Shown here: piece after piece, positions 15,901 to 25,816 of the stretch
Layout: every line of letters starts with the position of its first letter
Numbering within the stretch: position 1 is the first letter of the stretch
NCBI GenBank assembly: GCA_032260385.1
Contig: JAVVEL010000012.1
Location: 14,017 to 78,016 of the forward strand
Direction of reading: 5' to 3'
Source: UBA9300 sp032260385
Lineage (GTDB): Bacteria; Bacteroidota; Bacteroidia; Bacteroidales; VadinHA17
Length of the DNA stretch: 64,000 bases
The notes under the pieces: model-generated
What the model was told of the DNA's origin: nothing
Seen by the model: only the letters and a program-made list of their open reading frames with translations
The model's database searches: none
Program-made: the position numbers and the translations under genes

Positions 15901-17538
15901 ATGAAAACACGTGTTATAAACATGCTGGTCATACTGCTTGTTTTAGTGGTGGCCACCTGTAAACCAAAAGTGAATCAATACGATGAGGAGATGAAAGCAA
16001 AGCTTGCAGATTTTGAAGAATTTACCCTTGCTACAGATCTCAGCTGGCTGAGTGACAGTGAAAGGGAGATACTGGGTATACTGATAGATGCTGCAGCCAT
16101 TATGGATGATATTTTCTGGATGCAGGCTTATGGAGATAATGAAGAACTCCTGAACAGCATTGAGAGTGAAGCTGCCAGGGAATATACCCTGATACATTAT
16201 GGTCCGTGGGACAGGCTGAACGATAATGAGCCTTTTATTCCCGGTGTGGGACCGAAACCGCCGATGGCTCAATTCTATCCGGAAGATATGACGGTGGAGG
16301 AATTTGAGGCATGGGATAATCCTGATAAAACGAGTCTTTATACACTGGTGCGACGCGATGCCGACGGGAACCTGATTGCTGTTCCCTATTCAGAGGCTTA
16401 TAAAGACCACCATGAGGAGGCAGCCGCTCTGATGCGTAAGGCAGCTGATCTGGCAGAGGATGAGGGACTTAAGAATTACCTTAACATGCGTGCTGAAGCC
16501 TTGCTGACAAATGTATATCAGCCAAGCGACTTTGCATGGATGGAGATGAAGGAGTCAAATATTGACTTTGTTGTTGGTCCAATCGAGAATTACGAGGATG
16601 GTCTCTTTGGATACAAGGCTGCACATGAGGCTTTCGTACTGCTTAAAGATCCCGAATGGAGTGCCAGACTGGCCAAATTCAATGCCATGCTGACCGATCT
16701 GCAGGCTGGACTGCCCGTTGCTCCTGAATATAAGGCCGAGATGCCGGGCACCGATGCCGACATGAATGTTTATTATGCTCTTTATTATGCGGGCGATTGT
16801 AATGCGGGCAGCAAGACAATAGCCATTAACCTGCCCAACGACCCAGAGATACACCTGGCAGTGGGTAGCCGTAAGCTGCAGCTGAAAAATTCCATGCAGG
16901 CCAAGTTTGATAAGATCCTGATTCCCATAAGCAATATGATGATAGACGAGAGCCAGCGTCACCATATAACCTTCGATGCTTTCTTCGAGAATACTACCTT
17001 CCATGAAGTGGCTCATGGCATGGGTGTGAAAAATACCATAAACGGCAAGGGGCCGGTAAGGGAAGCGCTGAAAGAGCAGTATTCGGCACTTGAAGAGGCA
17101 AAAGCCGATATTATGGGTCTCTTCCTGGTTACAAAACTTTACGAGATGGGTGAGATTACCAGCGGTGAGATAATGAATAATTATGTCACCTTCTTTGCCG
17201 GTATTTTCCGTTCCAGCCGCTTTGGTGCAGCCAGTGCCCATGGCAAGGCCAATATGCTTAATATGAAGTATTTTGCTGATAAAGGCGCATTTGTATACCA
17301 GGATGACGGTACCTATATGGTTAATTTTGATGTGATGAAGGATGCTGTTGCTTCACTGGTTGAGAAGATACTTACCGTACAGGGTGACGGCGATTATGAA
17401 GCTGCAAAAGCATGGATAGAAGCTGACGGTGTGATGACTGAACAGCTTCGCAATGACCTTGACAGGGTGAATGCTGAGGGTATACCAGTTGATATAGTAT
17501 TCAGGCAGGGTAAGAAAGTTTTAGGATTGGGTCAGTGA
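15901..17538 (+). CDS. M49-like (dipeptidyl peptidase III-related) zinc peptidase, probable lipoprotein
   Basis: The 545-residue protein starts with a short signal sequence ending VLVVATC, probably a lipobox, so it is likely anchored in the envelope. The zinc site is HEVAH at residues 368-372, with EEAKAD at 398-403 supplying the third ligand, as in the M49 family of dipeptidyl peptidases. Classical DPP III has HEXXXH; the shorter HEXXH form seen here is found in the Nudix-linked or stand-alone relatives of bacteria and plants. The family releases dipeptides from the N-terminus of peptides. The gene stands alone between a divergent membrane-protein gene and the PadR gene. Confidence 0.8.
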   Translation: MKTRVINMLVILLVLVVATCKPKVNQYDEEMKAKLADFEEFTLATDLSWLSDSEREILGILIDAAAIMDDIFWMQAYGDNEELLNSIESEAAREYTLIHYGPWDRLNDNEPFIPGVGPKPPMAQFYPEDMTVEEFEAWDNPDKTSLYTLVRRDADGNLIAVPYSEAYKDHHEEAAALMRKAADLAEDEGLKNYLNMRAEALLTNVYQPSDFAWMEMKESNIDFVVGPIENYEDGLFGYKAAHEAFVLLKDPEWSARLAKFNAMLTDLQAGLPVAPEYKAEMPGTDADMNVYYALYYAGDCNAGSKTIAINLPNDPEIHLAVGSRKLQLKNSMQAKFDKILIPISNMMIDESQRHHITFDAFFENTTFHEVAHGMGVKNTINGKGPVREALKEQYSALEEAKADIMGLFLVTKLYEMGEITSGEIMNNYVTFFAGIFRSSRFGAASAHGKANMLNMKYFADKGAFVYQDDGTYMVNFDVMKDAVASLVEKILTVQGDGDYEAAKAWIEADGVMTEQLRNDLDRVNAEGIPVDIVFRQGKKVLGLGQ

Positions 17539-17644
17539 TTAGGGAGTGCAGGCTGATGAATAGAAAAGGCTGCGGCAGACAAAGAATACTGAAAATGAGG
17601 TAAAAAATTATTCTACAGAAAAATTATAATGATGCCCATCCGTG

Positions 17645-17666
17645 GAGGCGCAGGATACTGCGCCTC
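17645..17666 (+). terminator. GC-rich hairpin, probable terminator
   Basis: A perfect nine-base stem, GAGGCGCAG and CTGCGCCTC, encloses a GATA loop about 107 bases after the peptidase stop. The following bases are T-rich but do not form a clean T-run, so it may act as a terminator or as an RNA-stabilising hairpin. Confidence 0.5.
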
Positions 17667-17759
17667 TGTGTAATTTAATAACCTGTCCATTAAAATAAGC
17701 AACATAAAATATTCTTATATATAATTTGCATATATATAAAATAGTTATATATTTACATT

Positions 17760-18092
17760 ATGATTGCAAATGATTTGTTGAAAGGTACCTTAAGAACGAT
17801 CGTTCTGAAATTATTGGCTGATAACGGCAGGATGTATGGATACGAGATTACCAGGAAGGTAGAAGAGCTTTCCGATGGTAAAATAGTACTTACATTCGGT
17901 GCGCTCTACCCGGTTTTACATAAACTGGAAGCTGACGGGCATATTAAAGTTGATATTGAGTATATTGGCAAACGAGTCCGGAAGTATTATGCTCTTACCG
18001 AGGTGGGAAGATCATGGACAGAACGAAAAGTTGATGAGTTTTTCGATTTTGTAAACACATTGACCTACGTACTGAAACCAATGCCCGCCTGA
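17760..18092 (+). CDS. PadR family transcriptional regulator
   Basis: This 110-residue protein is a typical short PadR winged-helix regulator: LLKGTLRTIVLKLLADNGRMYGYEI, then a recognition helix and the wing YPVLHKLEADGHIKVD. PadR proteins repress nearby genes, often those for membrane proteins or transporters, in response to small ligands. The stop is separated by one base from the start of the next gene, a membrane protein, so the pair is co-expressed and the regulator probably controls its own operon. AT-rich sequence precedes the ATG but no exact promoter box was found. Confidence 0.95.
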   Translation: MIANDLLKGTLRTIVLKLLADNGRMYGYEITRKVEELSDGKIVLTFGALYPVLHKLEADGHIKVDIEYIGKRVRKYYALTEVGRSWTERKVDEFFDFVNTLTYVLKPMPA

Positions 18093-18093
18093 T

Positions 18094-19314
18094 ATGATCA
18101 CAGACGTAATTGATGATAATGTCGATCGTATAAGGAAAGATATTATCAACCGTGGTTTAACATACGAATCACTGCTTGATGATATCCTGGATCACGTGTG
18201 CTGCCTGGTGGAGGAAGAAATGGAGAGTGGCTGTTCATTTGAACAGTCTTACAATGCTGCTCTTAACTCCATTGGTGATAAGCGACTGCCTGAAATACAG
18301 CATCAGACATTACTCTTGTTAGACAAAAAATTCCAAAAGATGAAAAAGTTAACCTATTTCCTCGGACTGGCTGCAGTAATAATAATCCTACTTGGAGCGG
18401 TATCAAAACATATGCACTGGCCTGGTGCCGGGCTTGAATTAACACTGGGACTGCTGGTAATTATACTTGGCTTCCTGCCATTGTATTTTACAGTAAGCCA
18501 TCGTGAACAAACTGAAAAAAAGAGTATTATTTATCCTCTGGTAGCCTATCTTACAATAGCCGTTTTACTCATCGCGGCCGTATTCAGGATTCAGCACTGG
18601 CCTGCCGCACGCACTGTTACAAACATAGGGCTGATTATACTGATTATTGGATTTGTGCCACTTTACGTGGTGAATGCTTTCCAGAAGGCCAGGAAAGGTA
18701 AGCTTAACCTGGCTTATATAATAATGCTGCTTGTCGGGGTGGCTATTATCACCCTGATGTTCAATGTCAAATTCGGTAAAGAGGCTCTTGAAACATACAG
18801 GAGCGAGGCGATATTGAATGAAAGCAGGATCTTTGAGACTGAACAGCAGACACAGCTTATTATAGATAACGCAACAGAGCAGGATCACATGGCACTGGAT
18901 GAAATACAGGAGATCCACAATGAGGCTTCGATGCTTCAACAAATGATTGATGAAATGCTGGCTAAGCTCCTGGCATCTGTTGACCAGGAAGGTACCTCCC
19001 TGGAAGAACTTAGGAAAATAGATTATGAAGGGGCAGGCAGGGATGTGATATTGAAAAGTGGTTGGGCAGGTGATTTCATTTCGTCTGCCAGGGAGTTTGA
19101 AAATAATCTTTACGGGATTATTGACGACCCGCTTACCAGGAACCAGATACAGGATCATCTCGAATTTACAGGTAGCGTATGGTTTATTGAATTTGGTCCG
19201 GAAGAGGTAAGGTATGACCCGGTAATAAAGATCTATTATAAACATACTGATGTCTCCAAAGGGATTGCTCTTGCTGAATATGTGGCAATTAGCAGCTTGA
19301 TGGAAGCGGAGTGA
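18094..19314 (+). CDS. Membrane protein with two GldL-like HWP motifs, PadR partner
   Basis: The 406-residue product has an N-terminal helical domain of about 70 residues (VDRIRKDIINRGLTYESLLDDI and a Cys-rich helix), common at the start of Bacteroidetes proteins encoded after PadR genes. Four membrane helices follow in two similar pairs; the first pair contains KHMHWPGAG, the second RIQHWPAA. This motif resembles the helix hairpin of GldL, the T9SS motor stator, where a K.MHWPGA segment occurs. The C-terminal half is soluble and rich in charged helices. The protein is not GldL itself because it has two hairpins and a different tail. Its function is unknown; envelope sensing under PadR control is a guess. 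Confidence 0.7.
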   Translation: MITDVIDDNVDRIRKDIINRGLTYESLLDDILDHVCCLVEEEMESGCSFEQSYNAALNSIGDKRLPEIQHQTLLLLDKKFQKMKKLTYFLGLAAVIIILLGAVSKHMHWPGAGLELTLGLLVIILGFLPLYFTVSHREQTEKKSIIYPLVAYLTIAVLLIAAVFRIQHWPAARTVTNIGLIILIIGFVPLYVVNAFQKARKGKLNLAYIIMLLVGVAIITLMFNVKFGKEALETYRSEAILNESRIFETEQQTQLIIDNATEQDHMALDEIQEIHNEASMLQQMIDEMLAKLLASVDQEGTSLEELRKIDYEGAGRDVILKSGWAGDFISSAREFENNLYGIIDDPLTRNQIQDHLEFTGSVWFIEFGPEEVRYDPVIKIYYKHTDVSKGIALAEYVAISSLMEAE

Positions 19315-19325
19315 TGAGGTGTGGG

Positions 19326-21989
19326 TCAGAGATCCGCACTGGCATTTTTTAAATAATCAATAATACCCTGGCAGATTTTTTCCGCCATCTGCTGCCGGAA
19401 ATCAGGGTCTGCCAGCTTTTCTTCATCTTCGGCGTGTGACATGAAGGCCTGTTCGACAAGTACCGATGGCATCTGGCTTACCCTTGTTACGGTATAATTG
19501 AACGATCCCACAACACCGAATTCGTCAAGGTCAAGCTCCAGCAGGCGGTCATAAATGGCAATGGCAAGTGGTGCCCAGAAAGGATTGTGCCAGTAGGTAC
19601 TGGTACCATCGACCGAAAGATATCCACTTCCGCCGGCATTGGCATGTATGCTTATAAGCATGTCGGACCCCGAACGGATGGCTTTATCGCGTTTCTCTTC
19701 CAGTGACATGTCAATATCCGATTCCCTTACCTGTACAACTTCGGCACCCATCTGCCTGCACAGCTCACCAAGCCTGAAGGAGAGGTCGAGGTTGATATCT
19801 TTCTCGGGCAGGCCTGACAGGCCCATGGCACCTGTATTGCTTCCCCCGTGCCCGGCCTCAATGGCAATCTTCAAACCTGACATTGGCTTATCTGACGAGG
19901 GGTCAAAAACCGGCGGGTACTTAAGCCTGAGCACCAGGCGCCCCTCCCGGACAGAGAAATCATAGCCCCAGATGTCAGATGTCTTGAGGTTAACATGGAT
20001 CTTATATGTTTCCGGGGTGATCTGTTCCCACGTTATCATGTCAATTATTTTCAGCCCTGCATAGTGCGATACCCAGGTACTGCTTGTCTGGACGCCATAG
20101 AGATGGATGCTTATCCTCTTTCCTGCGGGGTCAGGGTGTATTTCCCAGGGAACGGGTTCAAGGTAGGGGATCGAAAGCACATCCGCATTTGCAGATGGGG
20201 AGCAGGCCATGCTGGTTATGTAGTATGAGGATTTTACGGTTCCGGCAGTCAGAAGCTCAACATCATCACTGTGGAGGAAACCGTGTTCCTCATTGCTGAG
20301 TCGCACACGGTAATAATTGCCGAACCTGCCATTTGTTTTATATACCACGCCCGGTCCAACTTCCGCCCTCAGGGGGCCTCCCAGCCTCGGGGCACCCAGG
20401 TTATAGGTCACCCTGGTATTTTCATTTTTCACCTTGACAAGGGGAAAATCTTCCGCTTCCCTGACCATGAAATGCCTGCCCGTCTCCAATTCATAGGACT
20501 CATGCCACTGCTGCTCGGTAAGGGGCTGTAGTTGCAGGCTCAACCTGTATCTCACACCCGGACTGAACTTATTCCCAGGCACATCGGCCCGGTACAGGCT
20601 GTAATCCTCATAATCTTCGCGGGAGCACCTGAATGTATGATCGCCCGGCTGGATCCTCATATTAGCCACCTGTCCCAGCGATCCGGCAAATGCGACCCTT
20701 ATAACATCACCGGGAAGGAGTTCGAGATCATATGCGGGCTCCAGCGAACGGGCATCAATCCAGAGGGGGAAGGGCTTTCTTATATTGTCTGTCTTTTCAT
20801 AAAAATATTCCTGCTCGTAAAAGGTCGACAGTGAATCATCACTTACAACCGTAGCCCTGATGCGGTTGGGACCTTCCTTTAGTTTTATGCTTTTAAAGAA
20901 TATCCCTGTTTTATAATGTTTTACCTCCTCTCCGTCTATACTTACCCTGGCAGGGTAGTCAGTCTTGCAGAGCAGGTCGTAATCCGGCTTATTGGTGTAA
21001 GCTTCAGGCATTCTGCGGAATTCCATCCATGGCTTCGGGCGGGCTACGGTATTGTCCGGTAACACGGTATAATTATAAGGCACATTCCATCCCCGGGTTG
21101 AAAGCTTTATGTCACTTTCAGTGCTTCGCAGCCTTAATGTATCAGCCGGATCTGCAATAATCCCTATGAAGCCGTCAGACCCGCATATCTTTGTTCTTCC
21201 CTCATCTTCCAGGTAAATTTCCCTGCCGGCTGGCGGTCCCCGGAAATAGCCGGAGAAATCAAGTCCGACCACCTGCCGGGGTCTTATTTGTTTGAACCAT
21301 TCCGATACTGTTGGGATCTTTTCGCCTCCATCCCCGGCTAGATTCAGTATGCGTGTCTCATCGCCTCCATCCCGGACTGCATTCATCAGGTATGGTTTAC
21401 GTAGCATGGCCCATGCCATTACATCTTCAAGCAGGTCATAAAGTGCTGTATCGTTGATCGGGCTTGTCTCATCCGGATCTGCAGGCAGTCCAAATGCCAT
21501 TCCGTCTATGTTATAGTTAATGACGTAAGTACCTGCTTCCTCCCTGACTCTTTTCTTCAGCTCAGGAAGGGGCAAGTCCTGCGACCATGGCCGGAGTTCC
21601 AGCAGGTCTATAACAACAAAGAGTTTCAGATCATTTTGATGCGCTGCTTCAATGGCATATTCCAGGGGGTCAAAATTTACAGAAGGCAGGTCACCCGGTT
21701 TAAGGAACAAGCTATTGCAGTCCTCACCGGCAGCTTTTTCAGCGGCCTCCCTGATTTCTGTTTTTATCGCTTCATCATCACCCTTTATTGTTTCAGCAGG
21801 TAAAAAATATTCCCTTATTTCGAATGCCGGTGGCATTGCCGGCTCAGCCTCAGCTTCAGCCTCAATCAAAGCCTCATCCTCAGTCGCAGTAGCGGTCCCA
21901 GCCGATCCTTCCAGAAGCCCTGTTGTTTTGCATCCGTAGAGTGAGGCGGTCACTAACAGCAACAATAATGTCAAGCGCTTTATGTTCAT
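19326..21989 (-). CDS. N-acetylmuramoyl-L-alanine amidase lipoprotein with large N-terminal domain
   Basis: The 887-residue protein begins with a lipoprotein signal (TASLYGC). Residues of about 50-300 form a region related to family 10-like glycosidases (VIDLLELRPWSQ, NIDGMAFGLP). Beta-sandwich and SH3-like segments follow in the middle. The last 190 residues are an Amidase_3 catalytic domain: KIAIEAGHGG and SIHANAGG supply zinc histidines, EKDINLDLSFRLG supplies the glutamate ligand, and SVLVEQAFMSH carries the catalytic glutamate. The enzyme cuts the bond between N-acetylmuramic acid and the stem peptide. It lies five bases after the GHL10-NamZ gene, so the pair probably acts together on peptidoglycan in the periplasm. 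It is far longer than most such amidases, which are 200-400 residues. Confidence 0.85.
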   Translation of the reverse strand: MNIKRLTLLLLLVTASLYGCKTTGLLEGSAGTATATEDEALIEAEAEAEPAMPPAFEIREYFLPAETIKGDDEAIKTEIREAAEKAAGEDCNSLFLKPGDLPSVNFDPLEYAIEAAHQNDLKLFVVIDLLELRPWSQDLPLPELKKRVREEAGTYVINYNIDGMAFGLPADPDETSPINDTALYDLLEDVMAWAMLRKPYLMNAVRDGGDETRILNLAGDGGEKIPTVSEWFKQIRPRQVVGLDFSGYFRGPPAGREIYLEDEGRTKICGSDGFIGIIADPADTLRLRSTESDIKLSTRGWNVPYNYTVLPDNTVARPKPWMEFRRMPEAYTNKPDYDLLCKTDYPARVSIDGEEVKHYKTGIFFKSIKLKEGPNRIRATVVSDDSLSTFYEQEYFYEKTDNIRKPFPLWIDARSLEPAYDLELLPGDVIRVAFAGSLGQVANMRIQPGDHTFRCSREDYEDYSLYRADVPGNKFSPGVRYRLSLQLQPLTEQQWHESYELETGRHFMVREAEDFPLVKVKNENTRVTYNLGAPRLGGPLRAEVGPGVVYKTNGRFGNYYRVRLSNEEHGFLHSDDVELLTAGTVKSSYYITSMACSPSANADVLSIPYLEPVPWEIHPDPAGKRISIHLYGVQTSSTWVSHYAGLKIIDMITWEQITPETYKIHVNLKTSDIWGYDFSVREGRLVLRLKYPPVFDPSSDKPMSGLKIAIEAGHGGSNTGAMGLSGLPEKDINLDLSFRLGELCRQMGAEVVQVRESDIDMSLEEKRDKAIRSGSDMLISIHANAGGSGYLSVDGTSTYWHNPFWAPLAIAIYDRLLELDLDEFGVVGSFNYTVTRVSQMPSVLVEQAFMSHAEDEEKLADPDFRQQMAEKICQGIIDYLKNASADL

Positions 21990-21994
21990 ATTTT

Positions 21995-24778
21995 TTACTT
22001 ATACAGCATGTATTTGCGTCGGATATCTATAAACTCTTCTATATCTGTGTTGCAGCTGTCAATTACCTGTTCAACAGTAATTTCGTGGTCTTCAAGCATC
22101 TTAAGAAGGGGAGGAGGAGACCATACCAGTGAATCAGGGTTTGTTGCACGGTAAGCGTCTATTATGTGGAGTGTTGTTTCAACGGGTTTGTAGGTCCTGT
22201 AGTCAGTTACCATTATCTCCACGCCTCCGCTCATCATGTTCCATGGTTTGCCTCGCGGGTTGGCATAGCCTTCGTAATTGGCCGGGATAAAGTACACGGG
22301 TCTGAAGATGGCACCTGGGATATCCCTTGAGTTAAGGTCGGCGGCAGCTTCTTCAGCATTTATCCAGGTTGAGCCGGATAGAAGGAAGGGCTTCGTTGTA
22401 CCTCTTCCCTCGGAGATGTTTGATCTTTCGAAAAGGCACTGGCCCGGGTAAACGACTGCAGTTTCGAAGGTGCCCATATTTGGGGAAGGCATCACCCACA
22501 GGAGGCCTGTTTCAGGCCACAGCATATCCCTGCGCCATCCCTTCATCTTAATTACCTCCAGGTTGGCGCCAAAACCTTCTGTTTCGTTCCACATCATAGC
22601 CAGCTCACCGTAGGTCATACCATGCCGCAGGGGCAGGGGGTGCCTGAAAATACCACCCATATCGAGTGTGGGTCCTTCCACCATGCGTCCTCCTAGGGGA
22701 TTTGGCCTGTCGAGGACCATGAAGGTAACACCGGCCTCTGCACATGCCTCCATGGCAAAAGACATGGAATATTTGAAAGTATACCATGATGTTCCTACAC
22801 CCTGGATATCAAAAATCAGCACATCAAGATTCTTAAGCCATTCCCTGTCGGGGGCATATGATTCGCCATACAGGCTGTAAACAGGTATCCCGGTTATGGG
22901 ATCAGGCTCACCTTCTTTAATTATTTTACCCTGCCTGGCACCCCTTACACCGTGTTCGGCACCGAAGAGAGCAACCAGGTTAACTCCGGGGGTGCCTGCC
23001 AGTATATCCAGTGTGCTCCTAAGGTCGGATCCCACTGCCGAGGGATTGGTTATAAGTCCTACTCTCTTGTTTTTTATCAGGTCGAGGTGATCTTCCACCA
23101 GGACATCTATGCCAGGTTTTACCAATGGTTCTTTATAGGCAGCCGGTCTTTCATCGAGGGGATAGGCTTCAAATAATTTATCAAGGGAAGGGGCATCATC
23201 ATATGAAACAGGGCTAATGGCATTTTCATTAATGACACTCTCGTTCCCATACCTGTCAACTGCACTCACAGCAAAGCTATTCAGGCGTGTAAGTATTTCA
23301 GCTTTACTCCCGATATTCCGGCGACCTTCCTCACTGGCCAGCAGGGCTGTATTTACTTTGAATCCCGGGATGGTGATGCCGTTTGTTCCCTTACCGAGTA
23401 CATCATACTCCCATGAAGGCCCGTATTTATTATAGACTACCCACCTGGGGATATTTTCAGAATCAGGATGGGACCACGAGATATGCAGGGAGTCTCTCAC
23501 CTGCTCAACTGTGACAGCGGGTGCTGCGGGTTCACTCCTTCCAAGCCAGGGGGAAGGGGGTACCAGGGCCTCTTTATTGTATGGCCCTTCCGATATGGCG
23601 CTTACCAGTTGAAGGTTTCGAACCAGGGGTCCAATGCTCCAGTGAACCACACCGGGGCTTTCTGGCAGCATGCCGCGGCTTATCATTATCTGGTCTACCG
23701 TTTCCTTTGCTGCCTTTTCCCCGCTGAACCTGCCGATATTAATGCCCGGCCACAGGTGGCGCCCCTTTTTATTTTCCGATGACCACCAGCCAAGGAGCAC
23801 GGGGAAGCTCTGTTCGAGCTGGCCAGTAGGCCAGTAAATCTGGGGTGTGTAGTAGTCAATCCATCCCTTATTGAGCCATAGCCTGGCATCGGCATAGAGT
23901 ACTTCATGCTGGTCAAAACCCGAGACAAAGGGAGGGTTATAAGGTCGCCATATACCGAAAGGACTGAGGCCGAACTTGACATGAGGTTTTTCTGCCTTAA
24001 TACCCTTATAAACACGTTCAATGAAGACATTTACATTCTCCCTGCGCCATTCGCTCCGGCTCAGCTTTCCACCGTTGTCAAGGTAAGCCTGCCAGCTTTC
24101 ATCATCGGGAAAGTCCTTGAAATTATTATAGTCGGGGTAGGGATAGAAATAGTCATCGAAATGGATACCATCGAGGTCATATCTTTTCACCAGATCCATC
24201 ACCACGTTGAATGAGTGGTCCTGTGTCCCTTCCAGTGCCGGGTCGAGCCACCAGTAACCCTGTTCCAGGAAGAGGGCAAGCTCCGGTTTGCGTTTCACTA
24301 TAGAAGACTCCGTTACCGGTCCGCCCGCCACATGGTGGGCGCGGTAGGGGTTCAGCCAGGCATGCAGTTCTATCCCCCGTTTATGAGCCTCATCGATCCA
24401 GAACTCGAGTGGATCGTAATAAGGATCGGGCGCCTTGCCCTGCTCTCCCGTAAGGTAGTATGACCATGGTTCAAGGTCGCTCCGGTAGAGTGCATCACAG
24501 TGAGGCCTTACCTGGAAGATCACCGCGTTGAAATTATTTTCCTCCAGGAGATCAAGCAGCTCGATAGCCTCTTTTTTCTGCCCTTCCACGGGTATGCCCG
24601 GTTTTGATGGCCAGTTGATATTGGCCACTGTGGCCACCCATGCAGCCCTGAATTCGCGTATGGCCGAGGGTGTCCTTCCAGAGGGGTCGCCGGTCACCAA
24701 CGGCCGGCTTATATGGCATTCAGTAAGTATCAGCAGCAGGGAAACTGCCACTGCCACTAAAGTAGCTCTTCTGTACAT
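21995..24778 (-). CDS. GHL10 glycosidase fused to DUF1343/NamZ exo-muramidase
   Basis: The 927-residue protein has an N-terminal signal sequence (VAVSLLLILTEC), a GHL10/DUF187-type glycosidase domain (residues of about 40-400, with REFRAAWVATVANINWPS, IIFQVRP-type strands and DGIHFDDYFYPYP), an Ig-like linker, and a C-terminal DUF1343 domain (about 560-925, KRVGLITNPSAVG, LFGAEHGVRG, VLIFDIQGVG, DRPNPLGG). DUF1343 is the NamZ family, an exo-beta-N-acetylmuramidase releasing terminal MurNAc. Normal NamZ proteins have only this domain of about 400 residues; fusion to GHL10 is unusual. With the amidase just downstream it forms a wall-turnover pair. Whether GHL10 removes peptide-free sugar chains first cannot be told. 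Confidence 0.85.
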   Translation of the reverse strand: MYRRATLVAVAVSLLLILTECHISRPLVTGDPSGRTPSAIREFRAAWVATVANINWPSKPGIPVEGQKKEAIELLDLLEENNFNAVIFQVRPHCDALYRSDLEPWSYYLTGEQGKAPDPYYDPLEFWIDEAHKRGIELHAWLNPYRAHHVAGGPVTESSIVKRKPELALFLEQGYWWLDPALEGTQDHSFNVVMDLVKRYDLDGIHFDDYFYPYPDYNNFKDFPDDESWQAYLDNGGKLSRSEWRRENVNVFIERVYKGIKAEKPHVKFGLSPFGIWRPYNPPFVSGFDQHEVLYADARLWLNKGWIDYYTPQIYWPTGQLEQSFPVLLGWWSSENKKGRHLWPGINIGRFSGEKAAKETVDQIMISRGMLPESPGVVHWSIGPLVRNLQLVSAISEGPYNKEALVPPSPWLGRSEPAAPAVTVEQVRDSLHISWSHPDSENIPRWVVYNKYGPSWEYDVLGKGTNGITIPGFKVNTALLASEEGRRNIGSKAEILTRLNSFAVSAVDRYGNESVINENAISPVSYDDAPSLDKLFEAYPLDERPAAYKEPLVKPGIDVLVEDHLDLIKNKRVGLITNPSAVGSDLRSTLDILAGTPGVNLVALFGAEHGVRGARQGKIIKEGEPDPITGIPVYSLYGESYAPDREWLKNLDVLIFDIQGVGTSWYTFKYSMSFAMEACAEAGVTFMVLDRPNPLGGRMVEGPTLDMGGIFRHPLPLRHGMTYGELAMMWNETEGFGANLEVIKMKGWRRDMLWPETGLLWVMPSPNMGTFETAVVYPGQCLFERSNISEGRGTTKPFLLSGSTWINAEEAAADLNSRDIPGAIFRPVYFIPANYEGYANPRGKPWNMMSGGVEIMVTDYRTYKPVETTLHIIDAYRATNPDSLVWSPPPLLKMLEDHEITVEQVIDSCNTDIEEFIDIRRKYMLYK

Positions 24779-24870
24779 ATCTTTTACTTAATTTTTACAT
24801 GTTGCCTGTAAAAATAGTAAAAGTTCCGGGTTCAGAGGACCTGTTCTTTCTGAGCCTGTAAAATTTATTT

Positions 24871-25816
24871 TTATGCTGTATGGCTCCGGATTTTCATTTT
24901 TGATCCAATAACCTTAAACTCCGGCAAGTGGGTTTCATCGAGCCCAATGATTTTTCTGGCTTCAGCCGCTGAAGCTACCGGGCGATATATTTCATCGGCA
25001 ATTCTTTTAAGCCTCCTGACCAGGTCAACATTGGATGCCAGCTTTTTCTTTTCATAGTCATAAAAGATATTATCTTCTATGCCTACACGTACATTTCCTC
25101 CCATAACTATTGCAGAAGCATTCATGGGTAACTGGAATTGCCCGATACCTGCAGCTGCCCAGATTGAATTTTCAGGCAAGAGAGATATGAGATAATTCAA
25201 ACCTTTGGTATCGGCAGGGATGCTGTTAATATTTCCAAATAGTAGATTCCAGTATTTTTTCCCCTGAATAATTCCTTTTGACTCTAAAATTTTTCCCAGG
25301 TTTAACATCCCGGGGTCGAATACTTCAAGTTCAGGTTTGATTTCCTTATCTTTCATTAATGATGCAAGCTGGGAAACCATATCAAGTTGAATTTATGCTT
25401 GGACCTGTAGGAAAATTCAAAGATCCCAGGGTAAGGCTTCCCATATCAGGTTTTGCCATGCCGGTTAAATGCAGTACTTCTGATCTTTTTTCAAATTCAG
25501 ACCAGTTCCTCCCGGAAGTTGAGGCACAACATATAAGTCCGGGACGCTCCCTGCGGATCAGGGTGACTATCTTCTCATAAATTTCAGCTTTCCAGGTGGG
25601 TTTGCCATCAGTATCCCTTGCATGCAGGTGAACTATGGAGGCCCCTGCATCACTACAACGCACAGCATCCTCTGCAATCTCCTCGGGTGTTATAGGGACA
25701 AATCCTGTCATCTCCTTTGTAGGTATCATTCCCGTAAGGCATACGTTAATGATCAAGGGAGAATATTCTGCCAGCGGGGGTGGCATGTTTCTGTTCAGAT
25801 ACTCTTGTTTATCCAT
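24871..25816 (-). pseudogene. BKACE (3-keto-5-aminohexanoate cleavage enzyme family, DUF849), frameshifted
   Basis: Two adjacent frames together make one BKACE protein. The first, 25816-25382, holds the N-terminal half with INVCLTG and HLHARDTDG, whose histidines bind zinc; the second, 25380-24871, holds the C-terminal half with EVFDPGML, GNVRVGIEDNIF and the final helices. The first ends INST-stop and the second begins DMVSQLASLM; reading one base further gives INS-L-D-M without a stop. The total of 946 bases is 315 codons plus one, so one extra base explains everything. The family joins beta-keto acids and acetyl-CoA. The gene may be broken, or the extra base may be an assembly error. The start overlaps the end of the GNAT gene by eight bases. 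Confidence 0.85.

Noticed and set aside
25370..25400. Programmed frameshift in the BKACE gene
   Set aside because: No slippery heptamer, stimulatory hairpin or internal Shine-Dalgarno was seen; the family is not known for it.
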